DNA of 64,000 nt from Diabrotica undecimpunctata. Its lineage: Eukaryota; Arthropoda; Insecta; Coleoptera; Chrysomelidae. Below, in pieces: positions 12,031 through 22,010 of this stretch. The position numbers and the translations under genes were made by a program. The notes under the pieces were generated by a model. That model saw only the letters and a program-made list of their open reading frames with translations, was not told the DNA's origin and searched no databases. The stretch spans positions 79,357,141 to 79,421,140 of the forward strand of contig NC_092806.1 of NCBI RefSeq assembly GCF_040954645.1, written 5' to 3'. The first letter of the stretch is position 1. Every line of letters begins with the position of its first letter.

Positions 12031-12178
12031 ATGGCGTTGAAAAATAGTAGAAAGAATAATTCTGTTATCAGTGGACAATCTCGGGAGATTATATTTAATG
12101 TGTTTAATTATTTCAAAAATATTAAACTCGAAGCAGAGACCCTAAAAACTGTGAAAGGAAATACAGCTAAAGCAACAG
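12031..12178 (+). CDS. First exon of a helix-turn-helix transposase-like protein
   Basis: An ATG opens a 148-base frame that begins MALKNSRKNNSVISGQSREI and ends KGNTAKATG. A strong splice donor (CAG, then GTAAGT at 12179) follows, so the exon ends in phase 1. The pattern of an SREII.NV..YF helix, then a basic linker and an ATG. turn, resembles the N-terminal helix-turn-helix exon of a widespread insect IS630/Tc1-like DDE protein family. That assignment comes from memory of the family. I could not find the downstream exons carrying the catalytic domain within the nested element, so the gene is probably truncated. About 210 bases upstream is ACGGAGCCTACTTGATCC, which resembles the ACGGAGCTCACTTGACC motif at the ends of the 24 kb structure. 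Confidence 0.5.
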
Positions 12179-12736
12179 GTAAGTTTGTACTTACAATAAA
12201 TTAATTTTAATTAGACGACTTCTAAATAATAACAAAACCGCACTACGGTGGTCTATTTGGACCAAAAATAACTCTATATTTTTATTTCATTTTAATTATA
12301 TATTATTTTTAAAACACAATAGTTCTATTTCTATTTATAAGGCATTTTCTTCCCACTGGTGAAAATATTTTGTTTGTTTATGTCTACCTTGTATTAAATT
12401 AAAATAGATCAAAAATAGGTGAATATTTGACATACATAATAATGTTGACAGCTTACCACACTTACAAAAAATTTAAATTATTCGTTATTTTACAAAAAAT
12501 GATCCAGAGTTCAGCACAATTCTATTACACATAAAATACAGAAAAATTAATCACGTGGATAGTTTCTTAGGTTTTTTGCTGATTACACACCTCACGGCAA
12601 GCTACAATATGATACATGTATATTTGCAAAATTTCGGGTTTCCCTTTTCGTACAGTATTTTCAATGCCCTCTTTTACCTATGAAAAAAAACCTATGACAA
12701 ACAAACAAACCTATGATTTGTTGACAAACCTATGGC

Positions 12737-12942
12737 TTGTTTTTAAACCAGGAGGAGTAATTCAAATTTACCTTTAATTTTTTTTTACCTTTAATAATTT
12801 TATAATGCTATAATATTTATGGATTACCGTCGAAGGCCGTCATGATCAACCCAAAAAGAAGATATAATATATTTGCAGAATTTTCTAGCGACTTTCTTGG
12901 CTGTGAAACTTTTTAGTTTACTCCTCCTGGTTTAAAAACAAA
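12737..12942. mobile_element. MITE-like inverted repeat
   Basis: TTGTTTTTAAACCAGGAGGA at 12737 is the reverse complement of the sequence ending near 12942, giving perfect ends of about 24 bp around some 155 bp of non-coding DNA. No transposase is present. Confidence 0.75.
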
Positions 12943-13236
12943 ACATAGTGGAGGATTTGGTTGATTTTGTGTCGGCATTCCAGATTATTGCATAACAGTT
13001 TGTCGAATATACGAGAGCAAATATTATCCTCCACGGGTGTAATTTCCTCAACAAAATAATTGTTTGCCTACGTTTGGAAGAGTATGTCATAATCCCACAG
13101 GTATTTCCCTCACTATAGTCGAAGTTGTTATTTCACGTAGATTTTACTAAAAGACATTCGAGACATTATAATATTTACTTATTTAGTGTAAAAACATGTA
13201 AAATGTAAATAATAATTTTGAAATAATACCAAGAGT

Positions 13237-13463
13237 TAATGGATTTTGGGAACAGCTTTGACCTTGAAAATGCCACAAAGAATATAACTAAATATCTCTT
13301 TTCTTACTCAGACTCTTTAAAGTCTTTTACAATATTTTAGAATCGAAGATATGTAATTATATTATTAATGTATTGGATTTTGACAAGAGCTATGCATTAC
13401 GCCTATTTAGTACACAAGTTTATGTGAAATGTTCAAGGTCATAGCTGTTCCCGAAATCCATTA
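13237..13463. mobile_element. MITE-like hairpin
   Basis: The 32 bases starting TAATGGATTTTGGGAACAGC at 13237 are the reverse complement of 13432-13463 with two mismatches. The 160-base interior is AT-rich and non-coding. Confidence 0.75.
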
Positions 13464-13912
13464 CCTCGACCTGTATAATTTGTTTACGATTAAAAAGACA
13501 TTAATAGATTACGTCAAATTCAAAAAAATATTACTTGCTAATGACATAAGTATTTGTATAATACAGTTAAATAGCAAAACAGGTCAAATATTTCTCAGTA
13601 TTTAAAATTTGGTATTTAAAACCCATTAAATTCATGACTTTCTCCTAATGACTGATTATGAAAGCGGGCGTTAAATTAGTTAGGACTAGTGTAATATATT
13701 GTGTACTGTCTTTCGATATGGCAGTAAATATAGACATTTTTATACACCTACATCCTAGATAAAATAAATCAAATAATAAAAATCAAATGATAGAATGGTT
13801 AATGCAGAAAAATATTTCATTTACACCTAGTGCTTTAAAACCTGAACTGTATGAAATAATTAAATATCTAATTTATTAAAATTCGAAATAATTAAATTAT
13901 TTTACTTTTTAG

Positions 13913-14118
13913 TTTTAATAAGCAAGGCGGTAATTTATATTACTTGCTTTATATATTTTCAAACATAAGAAAGTGTGTATTATAAACTTGGAAAAGCGAA
14001 AATTTCCGTTTTTATTAATTAGTATTTTTTATTAAAATGCATTGGCATTAAAACATTTAGTACATAAATGTACGTATATCAAATAGAGTAATCGTGTAAC
14101 AGTTTCTGAAATTAGAAG
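13913..14118 (-). repeat. Right arm of nested inverted-repeat element
   Basis: Reverse complement of 11370-11575, including GGTAATTTATATTACTTGC and AAATGTACGTATATC. Confidence 0.7.
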
Positions 14119-14699
14119 CCCCTTCGGTAAGATTATAAAGTTTGTTACCACAAAAAATCTACTAGCATGCACAGAGATAAGAGAGACCTACACAGAAGAA
14201 GATCTATTTTTAGCGAATGACAGGGCCATCTATGTAGCCAACCATTGGAAATACAAAATTTAAAGCTGTTGGTGTTCCGGACACGGAAAGTAAAGTAAGT
14301 ATAAAAAGAGGTAAAAGTAAAATGAAAAGAAAAATAAAACACTTATATAATATGTAGACCTGAAAGTGCGCCGGAGGGTTTGAAATAAGAATTTACCTAA
14401 GGAATGAAATAAGAATTTACCTAATATAAAACAGATCTGAAAGAGAACAAAAAACAGATCAAAGAATTAATACAGATTAAGTACATCCTTAAGTAACATA
14501 TCTCAAATCCGCCTGCAGTTTTGTTGGGTAGATCGAGTAGCTCGACAGAACTGTTGCCGGTCCCAAGCCCAAATAAAGGAGGAGGGGGTCTACAGCCCGT
14601 TTAGCACTCTACAACTCAACAGAATTATGCCTCGGGACAGGAATGATTTCATTACGACGACTAACGGGAGAAAGAGGACAACGAATTTGTGGTAAACGA

Positions 14700-15340
14700 G
14701 AAATACACTTCGCATCGGTGCTTTGAACGTAAAGTCTCTACAAGAGAGCAGAAAATTACAAAAGAGCTTGTAGAAAAAAAATATAGACATGTGTGCGCTA
14801 AAAGATACAAAGAAAAAAGGAAAAGGGTCAAATTATTATAGATGACCATCTCATGATTTACAGTGGTGTTGCCAAAGAAACCAGAGCCAAAGAAGGAGTC
14901 GCTCTGTTAGTACACAAAATTTTTTTCCACCAAGTATAAAAATAGTAACTGTAAAAATTAAACTGGATGTCAAACCTCTGAATGTGATAGCAATTCATGC
15001 ACCAGAGAACAACAAAGATATTACCACAAGGGAAAACTTCTACGAACACCTTCAGACTGTAATAAACGAGACCCCAAATGATAAATATAAAATCATTATG
15101 GGTGATTTTAACGCCCGTGTTGGCAATGATTTAGTTCCAGGGATAAAACAGCGATATAACGAAAATATCAGAAATGAAAACGGAAACCTTCTAACGGACC
15201 TCTGCAGCAAAAACCAGATACGTAATAATAATACATTTTTCCCTCACAAAGAACAATACAAATACATTTTTGAAAACAGTAGAGGACAAAGATCTATTAT
15301 AGACTATATTCTGTTGAATAGAGAGCACTAACATCAGCAG
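14700..15340 (+). pseudogene. RTE-B AP-endonuclease domain
   Basis: The plus strand reads TLRIGALNVKSLQES, then DMCALKDTKKKGKG. After a frameshift a 115-residue open stretch from 14984 begins MIAIHAPENNKDITTRENFY and contains IIMGDFNARVGND, NGNLLTDLC and RGQRSIIDYIL. The GDFNAR motif and the terminal S.IDY..L block are hallmarks of the non-LTR endonuclease fold. The start of the domain is in another frame and carries stops. Confidence 0.8.
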
Positions 15341-15344
15341 AAAT

Positions 15345-16800
15345 AAAAAGCGATCACAAATTGGTATTGTGCCGAACAAAAACACATATATGTGATAACA
15401 AAACACCGAAATACACCACAAAGATAAAAGTCGAAAGCTTACAGGATGACTCCACAAGATACCTATTCCAGAAAAGAAGAACCGAAAAAAACAGAAAACA
15501 TATCACAGAAAGTGATGGAGTCGAAGAAAGCTGGGCAAAAGTTAAGTCTAATATCTTAGCCTCGGCCAAGAAAGTTCTTGGTAAAACAAATATAAATAAA
15601 GTGAAGGAACAATGCAAAGAAAACAAAAAAGCTTACCTGAAATACATGTCAACCAAAACACAAGAGGCATAACATAATTACAAGACAATTAGAAACGAAA
15701 CACATGCACTTATAAGAAAAATAAAAAATAAAACTTAATATAAATGTACAGGAAGTTCGGAAAATACTTGAAAACCGGAGGAACAGAAAAGCAGCAGGTA
15801 AAAACAGGATACCAAACGAATACTGAAATATTGTGGAGCAGCAATGACAAATGAATGAAAAATTAACAACATTAATTCATAAAATTATAAAACACAATAA
15901 AATGCCGGAAGAATGGAGAAGGAGCGAACTAACTCTACTATTTAAAAAAGGAGATAAAAACAGACAAAAAACTACAGAGGTATAAACTTGTTAAATACTA
16001 CGCTAAAACTTACAACTAAAATTTTACAAGTGCTAATTAATCACAATATAAGTTTAGCAGATGAACAACCGGGTTTTTTAGTGGTAGATCGTGTACAGAT
16101 GCAAAATTCGTGATAAAGCAAATTACTGAGAAATCACTGAAGTATAATAGACCAGCATTCCTGTGTCTGATTGACCTAAAGAAAGCGTTTTACAGAGTAA
16201 GACTGAAAGATGTAATCCATCTTCTGTATAATAGGGAAGCTCCCCTAAATATTATAAAAACTATCGAAAACATCGACCAAAACAACAAAATTGAAGTCAG
16301 AATAGAGGGACAACTTACAGAATCTATAGAAATAGGCAGCAGAATAAGACAAGGGGATTCGTTGAGATTTAGCCCCATGCTCTTCAATTTGATCATGGAT
16401 CAAATCATCAAAGCGTTAACAAACGAAGAGGATACAGAATGGGAAACAAAGAAATTAAAATACTCCGTTATGCAGATGACGCAATATTATTAGCCCAAGA
16501 TGAAGATAGTTTGCCAAGACTGGTCCACAAATTTAACATAAGAGCAAAAGAATTTAATATGACAATCTCATCTCAGAAAACTAAAACAATAGTAGTCAGC
16601 AAAGGACCACAGATGTAAAATAGAAATTGATGGCATTAGCAGAAACAAGACCCGACACAGCCACAACGCAAAGAATAATGGACGCGGCAGAGATGAGAGT
16701 ACTGAGAAGAATTACAGGAAATACTCTGAGCAATCGAAAAGAAAATGTAACGTATAGTGTATAAATGAATGGATACAAAATAGAAAAAAAGAATGGAATA
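15345..16800 (+). pseudogene. RTE-B reverse transcriptase
   Basis: After a linker frame (15361-15672) with KTPKYTTKIKVESLQDDSTR, the RT begins around NKMPEEWRRSELTLLFKKGD near 15900. At 16110-16493 an open stretch reads AFLCLIDLKKAFYRVRLKDV (catalytic aspartate block) and later GSRIRQGDSLRFSPMLFNLI. The FADD-type motif follows in another frame as LRYADDAILLAQ near 16465. Internal stops and shifts at 15970, 16080 and 16495 inactivate it. The segment after about 16560 is a shortened copy of 16850-17330. Confidence 0.8.
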
Positions 16801-16828
16801 ACCACATAGGTAATGGAAATAAAATACC

Positions 16829-17332
16829 TTGCATTATGAATTTATTATGACAATTTCATCTCAGAAAACTAAAACAATAGTAGTCAGCAAAGAACCAACT
16901 AGATGTAAAATAGAAATTGATGGCATCAGTATTGCACAAATAATGGAAATAAAATACCTGGGAATTACACTGTCTAGCTACGGAGACCTGGACAAAGAAG
17001 TGAGAGATCAAGTACTAAAAGCAAATAGACTGGCAGGATGCCTTAATAACACTATATGGCTAAACAGACACATTAACACTGAGATGATATCAATTTATAA
17101 AGCCAGTGTAAGATATATAATGACATATGCCTCAGAAAAAAGACTTGACACAGCCACAACGCAAAGAATAATGGAAAAGGCAGAGATGAGAGTACTGAGA
17201 ACAATTATAGGAAATACGCTGAGAAATCAAAAGAGAAGTGAAGATATTAGAAGAAAATGTAACGTAAAGTGTATAAATGAATTGACACAAAATAGAAAAA
17301 AAGAATGGAATAATCACATAAGCAGAATGTAG
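16829..17332 (+). pseudogene. Duplicated 3' segment of RTE-B
   Basis: An open frame of 167 residues reads MTISSQKTKTIVVSKEPTRC, KYLGITLSSYGDLDKEVRDQ and later NRKKEWNNHISRM, the connection and C-terminal part of the RTE protein. The 270 bases just upstream (16560-16830) repeat the same sequence, but about 200 bases between IDGI and the ETRPDTATTQ block are missing. A piece of 16930-16950 (TAATGGAAATAAAATACCT) sits at the junction. Confidence 0.8.
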
Positions 17333-17613
17333 GAGACCCGTGACGTCAAAATTGCAAGAGATAAGTCACGAATCGGCAGAAGAAGTATCGGACGATCGCG
17401 CAAAAGATGAAGTGATAGCCTTCCATAGAGGTATTATTCCGCCAATGAACAAGTAAAATTGCTTATAAAGAGAAATAATAACAAGAAAAAAAAGTAACAT
17501 CTCTCAGATAAATAAGCGGAACAACAGAAACTGAGTATAAACGTGAAATTCCAGAATTAACATTAAATAAATTACCGCAAATCGTACGAACTGAAATAAG
17601 TGTTATTTTCTGC

Positions 17614-17721
<108 letters not shown>

Positions 17722-17724
17722 ATA

Positions 17725-18060
17725 AGAACTATATTTAAACCAAGTGACAGAAAAAAAATTATATATACATTTACTTCTAAATGATTAACGTCTATAAAAT
17801 TATTATTACAGTTAAAGCTTATACAAACGACAAAATTTTTAAAACAATTAGACCGAACATAATATCATAACTGTAAAACATAATATATACGGAAACAATA
17901 AAGAAATAGATATGTTTAGTGGTTATGAAACCGCTTGTCGTCTGCCATGAATTTTATTACAGAATCAAGTTATCATAAGACACCGAAATATTTTGTCTGA
18001 GTAATGACTTACTACGATAAAAAGAAATAGAATACTTTTATAATACACTACGTTATAAAG
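17725..18060 (+). repeat. Dispersed direct repeat, copy 2
   Basis: Same orientation as 10235-10580 and begins AACTATATTTAAACCAAGTG. A further matching scrap may lie near 19078 (CCGTTAACGGATTACATGTTA against CCGTTAATGGATTACATCTTA at 10539), so this copy may be split by the intervening sequence. Confidence 0.6.
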
Positions 18061-18639
18061 GTGAAAAGATATACATATAATATAATAATGATATATATGA
18101 TGATTCATAAACGCATGTTAATAACAATTGGTAATAAAGACATAAAGATACCCTTTAGAAAGTTTATAATTTCAAAACGACAGTAAAATAACGTTCAATT
18201 CAAAGGTTCAAATCGCGACATAATATGAAATAATTCAACAGCAAGTAAAAATACTTTTTCTTTACCTATTTCTTTGTCGTCTTCTGAATCTTCATTTCCA
18301 TTCGTTCCTATCTAAGCACATGTTATCCACAAGGTACTTCTTCATTTTTTATTCACTACTCTTTTTGCTATGGCTTTCGTCATTTTATTTATTCATATCG
18401 TTCTCACTCATAACACATATTGGGTAGTTTATTGTTTCATTAAACTTTTTCTGTTTATATCCGTATCATATAAGTTTTCTAGTTATTATAGCGTATATAG
18501 TGTATGTTAATTCCATTGTATTTCTTATATTTTAAATATTAATTCTTTCCAATCAAGATTTTCGAGCAGCTCTGAACCATTGGCCCATTTTTGTTGCTTT
18601 TGTCACTGTTTCTCCTTTCTTTTAACTACAACTTTTCTC
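18061..18639. other. AT-rich stretch, nothing recognised
   Basis: No open frame of note. Scattered poly-T and short repeats only. Confidence 0.5.
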
Positions 18640-19060
18640 CACATTGATCGGTCTTCTACATATCTGCAATCAAATGAAATATTAACTTTTTGAGATATCC
18701 GAATATCATTATAAGAGCTTTCTTCATTCAGTATCTGTTCTTAATCTATACGGATTTGTAGCATTATACTAATAAGGCCTTATTTGTTTTATTCATTCTT
18801 CCTAATTTGCATCAATATATTAAAATAGGTCTGAAGTTTGTATTATGCTCTTTATTCCTTCAGTGACGGTATTATTAACTGTGATTATTGATCCAATAAT
18901 ATTTAAGTGTTCCATACTTTCGAAATTGCAGTTGTAGACTTTTTTGTTTTATCTAGATTTATTTAATTGGTGTCTTCTGTGTATTTGCTTGTATTTGGTT
19001 TTCACTTCGTTGATGTTTTAGTTTCTTATGAAGTCGATATCATCAGCATTATGTTAGGAG
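18640..19060 (-). pseudogene. Decayed RTE-class RT C-terminal remnant
   Basis: Minus-strand frames contain ADDIDFI near 19045, HLNIIGSITVNNTVTEGIK near 18905, PYRLRTDTE near 18745 and CRRPINVEK / VEDRSMWRKVV near 18640. In that order they resemble the RT active site, the YLGS..T.NN..TEEIK.RI block and the terminal R..W motif of a third RTE-like family. Stops are frequent and the assignment is from motifs only. Confidence 0.5.
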
Positions 19061-19556
19061 CTGCTTTGTACATTGGACCGTTAACGGATTACATGTTAAA
19101 TGGACGTTATATCTATTTTGGTAAGCTGTTCGTTAATTTTTTAACTATTTGAATCGAGAATTTGTATTTTATTAGATCTCTGGTTTATTTATTTTATATG
19201 TCTGATGTTTTGTTTCCTGTATCGTTACTACAAGGATTTTGCTGAATACCGACATAGGGAACCTGGTGGTACGTACATGATGTTTTGATTACCAACAGTA
19301 GAAAATTTGTCCTGCTGTAAAATCATGATTATTTTACTAGAAAATATAATGTTGTTTAATAATAATAAAGTTGTTTCACTTTGCTTTCTCCATCGAGGTC
19401 GCAGTGAGACTGCTACCATTATACCTTCTGGTATTTAATATTTTGCCGATCAAGCAACACTTCCTATAGTCATTAACTTGGTACTGATATCTCTACTCCC
19501 CGATTTCAGCAAGCAGTCACCAAACTATTAAAACTGCTACATTCATGCCTCCTATT
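19061..19556. other. Spacer before hAT terminus, no gene
   Basis: AT-rich with no coding signal. The CAGTGGCGGCTC terminus of the hAT element follows at 19557. Confidence 0.5.
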
Positions 19557-20640
19557 CAGTGGCGGCTCGTGGCTTGAGAGACAAGGTCGGCAAGGTATTT
19601 TTTGTCTCCTCAGATAGGTATACCGTCTAATAAAGACTTAAGTAAATCATCATAGGAGATTTTTTGTTTTCTTGTTTTTTGTTTTTTTTTCCTATAAATT
19701 TAGAACCTAAACATGTTTATAAATTAACTCAAGTCTACGTTGTTTGGAAGTAACAAAATGGGTTATAACGTCATCGTAAAATTTATTAGAGTTTTGGAGA
19801 GATTTTAAAAATTTTTTTTCTATTGAAATTTGAGACAAGCTTGACATTCTCTCTTGCTTCATGGTATTTTGACAATAAGTTTTGATTCTTTTGAGGCAAG
19901 AGAAATCTCGTTCATTTGAGGCAGACGTTGGTGGTAATGAGAAAATTAATGACAATAATTTATTAATTTCGGTAACAGTTTGTTGTAATGAATTGCAGTA
20001 TATAAAATTATATATATCTTGTAACTTATCCCATCTTCCGAAAATATTTGGATCAGCATATAAAACTTTTAATTCATTTTCTAATTTTATTTTATTAAAG
20101 AATGATGGATTATTTTTAATTAACCTGTCTAATAAATATCTTGGAAATTCTTTGGCGTAACTTTTAAATTTTGAATTGTCAAAGAGGTCAAAAATTTGCA
20201 AATCTTCAAAATTCGAAAAACGAGTATCTATTTGCATAATAATAGTATCCAAAATTTCAAAATTAACTCGTTTTTCGATATCTGTTTCTGTGTCATGCCT
20301 TTGTCTTTCTTTTTTTTTTGGGGGTTCGGAAATATCAAGCGAGTCCAAAACTTCACTGCGTATATACTGGAAATTACTATCATTACGAAAATCTCTGAGA
20401 TTTTGCACCAGTCTTGTTATTCTATTTTTGGAATGAATAATGTCAGTTAACTGATTTTGAACAACATTGAATATCAAATCGGTTTGGGTAAACACTTTCT
20501 TAAAAATATTTAAAAGTATGTTAAAAGAATAATCATTTAATAAAGTTTTTAAACCGATTGCTTCACAGATCGAGATATCATCACTTTGAAAATCGTCGCA
20601 TTCAATAATAAAATCAAAAACTTCCAAAAATTTAACTTTT
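19557..20640 (-). mobile_element. hAT (ZMYM1-like) 3' half with terminal repeat
   Basis: The minus-strand element ends at 19557 with CAGTGGCGGCTCGTGGC, a CAG-starting end typical of this hAT group. The coding half (19707-20627) lies inside. The 5' half is missing: the sequence switches to an RTE copy at about 20645, so that insertion or a truncation removed it. Confidence 0.75.
19707..20627 (-). CDS. hAT transposase C-terminal half (partial)
   Basis: An open frame of 306 residues with no stop. The N-terminal 100 residues (KVFTQTDLIFNVVQNQ, RITRLVQNLRDFRND) match the helical insertion domain of ZMYM1-like hAT proteins. The central part has FEILDTIIMQIDTRF and FPRYLLDRL. The last 80 residues form the hAT dimerisation domain, with SLPPTSASNERDFSCLKRI and MSSLSQISIEKKFL. 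The full protein of this family is roughly twice as long, so the BED finger and the first catalytic blocks are absent. Part of the family's function would be DNA cut-and-paste in the nucleus. This copy cannot be autonomous, though its frame is well preserved compared with the fragment at 3390-4030. Confidence 0.8.
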   Translation of the reverse strand: MEVFDFIIECDDFQSDDISICEAIGLKTLLNDYSFNILLNIFKKVFTQTDLIFNVVQNQLTDIIHSKNRITRLVQNLRDFRNDSNFQYIRSEVLDSLDISEPPKKKERQRHDTETDIEKRVNFEILDTIIMQIDTRFSNFEDLQIFDLFDNSKFKSYAKEFPRYLLDRLIKNNPSFFNKIKLENELKVLYADPNIFGRWDKLQDIYNFIYCNSLQQTVTEINKLLSLIFSLPPTSASNERDFSCLKRIKTYCQNTMKQERMSSLSQISIEKKFLKSLQNSNKFYDDVITHFVTSKQRRLELIYKHV

Positions 20641-20644
20641 AATA

Positions 20645-21670
20645 CACAGAAGAAATAATTATATGCAGAAGAAACACAAATTAAAAAACGTTATCCACTT
20701 ATTGTACGCAAGAGAGATACCTCTAGGAAAAATCAAAACGACCGAAAATATATACCAAAATAACACAATAAAAGTAAAAGTAGAAGAAGAACCAACCGAC
20801 CCTAATAAAGCTGATAATGGGATAAGACAGGGATATTTCCTGAGTCCTCTATTGTTCAACCTGATTATGGATGAAATAATAAAAAAGTAAGAACTAAAAA
20901 AAGATACCAAATGGAAGAAAAACAAATTAAAATAATCTGCTGTGCAAACGACGCAATACTACTCTTTCAAAATGAAGATGATTTACAACGTATGCTGCAC
21001 CAATTTCATATAACTGCCAGAAAATTTAACATGTTAATTTCCCCAAAAGAGACAAAATTCATGGTTACAACAGCAAATTTACTAAGATGTTAATTGGAGC
21101 TGAAAGGTCAGATAATAGAACAAGTGATGGAGTTTAAATATCTAGCCATCACATTATCTAGCTACGGAAAGCTCGAAACTAAAGTGGAAGATCCAGTGAA
21201 TAGAGCAAACGGAGCCGCAGGCTGCCTAAATGAAACAATATGAAGCAATAAAACTATCGGGAAAGAAACGAAAAGCAGAATTTACAAAACAGTCATCAGA
21301 CCAATGACATACGCGGCAGAAACAAGACCTGACACAGAGAGGACAAAAAGGATATTAGAAACATCAGAGATGAAAACACTTAGAAAAATTGATGGTAAGA
21401 CACTATGGGACAGAGCTAGAAGTACAGATATACGACGTAGATGCAAGGTGGAGAACATCAAGAACTGGTTAAGAAATAGAAGAGTAGAATGGAACGATCA
21501 TATAAGCCGAATGACAACAAATAGAGTAGTAAAGACGGCAAGAGACGGTTAACCCGTAGGAAGACGATCAGTAGGAAAATCACGAAAACGATGGAACGGC
21601 AACTTACTGGAGGCACATTGAAAAATGACAGTCATGTCTATACAAAAAGAAGAAGAAGAAGAAGAAGACA
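20645..21670 (+). pseudogene. RTE-B copy 2, 5'-truncated, with (GAA)n tail
   Basis: The plus strand reads KNVIHLLYAREIPLGKIKTT, then RQGYFLSPLLFNLIMDEIIK, then in another frame CANDAILLFQNEDDL (the YADD site altered to CAND). It continues KYLAITLSSYGKLETKV, TYAAETRPDTERTKR and RNRRVEWNDHISRM. The element ends in a GAA tract at 21646-21668. Compared with copy 1 it has no 3' duplication. The 5' truncation point at about 20645 abuts the hAT fragment, consistent with target-primed insertion into that hAT copy. Stops and shifts near 20888, 21090 and 21240 inactivate it. Confidence 0.8.
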
Positions 21671-22010
21671 CAGGATAAACATTAAAATTGCTGCAAGAAA
21701 GATAAAATAAATCAGTCATATTAATGTAGAATAGCAGAGGACAGAGTGTTTAGAGAAAATAATGAATCAGTCATATTAATGTAGAATAGTAGAGGACAGA
21801 GTATTTGTCATAGCTTTGAACAAGTGCCCAATTAAAAAAGGAACACAGGTCGTCCAAAAAAGATGGAACTCTAAAAAGAAAATAGAATAGATTTAAAAAA
21901 ATAAAAGCATAAACATGTCTTTTCCTACTTTTTTAATATTGAAAATACGTAAATAGAACATTGAATTAAAATGTAGTCTTTGATAATCTGTGATAAACCC
22001 ATCACCTGAA
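21671..22010. repeat. Spacer with short direct repeat
   Basis: About 43 bases beginning AATCAGTCATATTAATGTAG occur twice, at 21709 and 21766, with two mismatches. No gene is seen. Confidence 0.7.

Larger units (their letters stand above)
11346..14140. mobile_element. Nested inverted-repeat element
   Basis: Bases 11370-11575 and 13913-14118 are inverted copies. They share AAACTGTTACAC, GATATACGTACATTTAT, TTTCCAAGTTTATAATA and GCAAGTAATATAAATTACC. The interior carries a single recognisable coding exon (12031-12178, plus) and two hairpin repeats (12737-12942, 13237-13463). The remainder may be a decayed intron or deleted transposase. The outer limits are approximate. Confidence 0.65.
14400..17450 (+). 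mobile_element. RTE-type non-LTR element B, copy 1
   Basis: A plus-strand RTE-class element of a family different from A. It runs from a 5' leader with GGTCCCAAGCCCAAATAAAG near 14560, through endonuclease (14700-15340) and RT (15345-16800), to a duplicated 3' segment (16829-17332). Stops and frameshifts are frequent. The GAA-rich 3' tail seen in copy 2 (20645-21670) is not clear here. Confidence 0.75.

Noticed and set aside
14145..15626. Several minus-strand open frames rich in Phe, Leu and Ser
   Set aside because: They are antisense shadows of the plus-strand RTE-B endonuclease and linker.
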